From Polaribacter sp. Z022 (GTDB taxonomy: Bacteria; Bacteroidota; Bacteroidia; Flavobacteriales; Flavobacteriaceae), in the NCBI RefSeq assembly GCF_023555495.1, contig NZ_JALCZO010000005.1, forward strand, positions 124,001 through 188,000: a stretch of DNA of 64,000 nt. The letters run 5' to 3'. Positions 63,311 through 64,000 of the stretch are shown here, one piece after another. The number at the start of each line of letters is the position of its first letter. Within the stretch, counting starts at the first letter, position 1. Position numbers and translations under genes: made by a program. Below the pieces are notes generated by a model, which worked only from the letters and a program-made list of their open reading frames with translations, was not told the DNA's origin and did no database searches.

Positions 63311-64000
63311 ATGAAAACAACTAATTTATTTCAAAAAGTATTATTCCTTTTTATAATTCTATGTTTTTTAAGCTTTATAAAAATTAATAAACATAGTAAC
63401 GAAAAAAACTCAAAACCAATTCTTAAAGAGAAGGTTAAACCGAAACCTAATTTAATAATCATACAAACTGATGAGCATAATTTTAGAACTTTAAGTGCTT
63501 ATCAAAAATTATTATCTAAAGACCAAGCTTTAGTTTGGGGAGAAAATGCTAAAATAGAAACTCCATTTATAGATTCTTTAGCAGAAGAAGGTGCAATCTA
63601 CACTAGTTACTATTCTACATCTCCTGTTTGTACTCCTTCTAGAGCATCTTTTGTTTCAGGTTTATACCCTTATGCAACTGGTGCAGATAAAAATGATAAT
63701 CCTTTAAAAGATAATATTGTAACATTCGCAGAAATTTTAAGAAGAGATGGTTATGCTACTTCTTATGTGGGTAAATGGCATTTAGAAGGACGCTCTAAAA
63801 AAGAGTTAGCTAATGATAAGAAATCTAAAATCTGTTTTATTCCAGAACGTAAATTCGGTTTTACAGATAATAGGTTTATGATTAATAATGGACATTCACC
63901 TTACATCAAAGAATTAAAAGACGGTAGGTTAAAATTTGTGAACGGAAAAAAATCTAGAGAGCTAGATAAAAACGGAAAATCTAAAGACGGTTTGCAATAT
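63311..64000 (+). CDS. S1-family sulfatase, N-terminal part (truncated by window end; C-T-P-S-R)
   Basis: The 230 visible codons encode a membrane-directed N-terminus (LFQKVLFLFIILCFLSFIKI), LIIIQTDEHNFRTLSAYQ with the first metal ligands, and formylglycine site Cys107 in YSTSPVCTPSRASFVSGLYP, followed by SYVGKWHLEGRSKKEL. The TDEHNFRTLS start and the insertion before TPFIDSLAEEG mark a subgroup different from the other four sulfatases. The second metal site and C-terminus are beyond the edge. The gene follows the FAD oxidoreductase after 107 bases with a stem-loop between. Confidence 0.88.
   Translation, partial: MKTTNLFQKVLFLFIILCFLSFIKINKHSNEKNSKPILKEKVKPKPNLIIIQTDEHNFRTLSAYQKLLSKDQALVWGENAKIETPFIDSLAEEGAIYTSYYSTSPVCTPSRASFVSGLYPYATGADKNDNPLKDNIVTFAEILRRDGYATSYVGKWHLEGRSKKELANDKKSKICFIPERKFGFTDNRFMINNGHSPYIKELKDGRLKFVNGKKSRELDKNGKSKDGLQY

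Overview
The window looks like a chromosome segment of a marine flavobacterium (Bacteroidota, Polaribacter-like). Base composition is strongly AT-rich. Several promoters match the Bacteroidota -7 element TAnnTTTG. Secreted proteins end in type IX secretion (T9SS) type A sorting domains, one small protein carries a PID-CTERM tail, and a hybrid two-component (HTCS) regulator precedes a polysaccharide-degradation region. The genus is inferred from general resemblance only.

Positions 1-33800 are mostly housekeeping genes in short operons. They include a membrane pyrophosphatase (cut by the window edge) beside soluble ppa; pdhB; a phosphoethanolamine-transferase-like enzyme next to a decayed acyltransferase; etfBA; a bifunctional-nuclease-family protein and a nucleoside transporter; thyA, folA and tag; an inward-rectifier K+ channel; recX; a complete tetR-tolC-adaptor-RND efflux operon; a polyprenyl synthase; ribE and pdxA as a divergent pair; a DUF177-rpmF-fabH-accB-accC block for fatty acid synthesis; an Lrp regulator; and a small phosphorelay (receiver, Hpt, LytTR regulator) whose LytTR gene is frameshifted. 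Three tRNA genes (CAT, Leu-TAA, Gly-GCC) and one candidate small RNA lie here.

Positions 34056-64000 form a carbohydrate locus. An HTCS regulator is followed by two tandem T9SS-exported proteins sharing a two-domain architecture, and by a 59-residue protein that is almost all signal peptide. Next come a 945-residue enzyme matching the architecture of lambda-carrageenases (GH150), an iota-carrageenase-family (GH82) beta-helix protein, a GH110 alpha-1,3-galactosidase, a GH43-like protein, a GH42-like beta-galactosidase, two SGNH/SASA esterases, five cysteine-type S1 sulfatases (the last cut by the window end), and an exported FAD oxidoreductase with a C-terminal discoidin-like domain. Together they suggest a pathway in which endo-carrageenases cut the beta-1,4 linkages, sulfatases strip sulfate, and GH110 plus GH42-like enzymes release galactose from alternating alpha-1,3/beta-1,4 galactans such as lambda-carrageenan. 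The substrate is inferred from family membership. No SusC/SusD pair and no sulfatase maturase are present inside the window.

The observations most worth checking are: the GH43-like protein carrying a 16-residue block from the catalytic N-terminus of the neighbouring esterases; the GH82 protein lacking the second catalytic acid of the E-x-D pair; the exported FAD oxidoreductase as an unexplained redox step in a carrageenan locus; the tandem T9SS proteins; and the near-empty signal-peptide protein.
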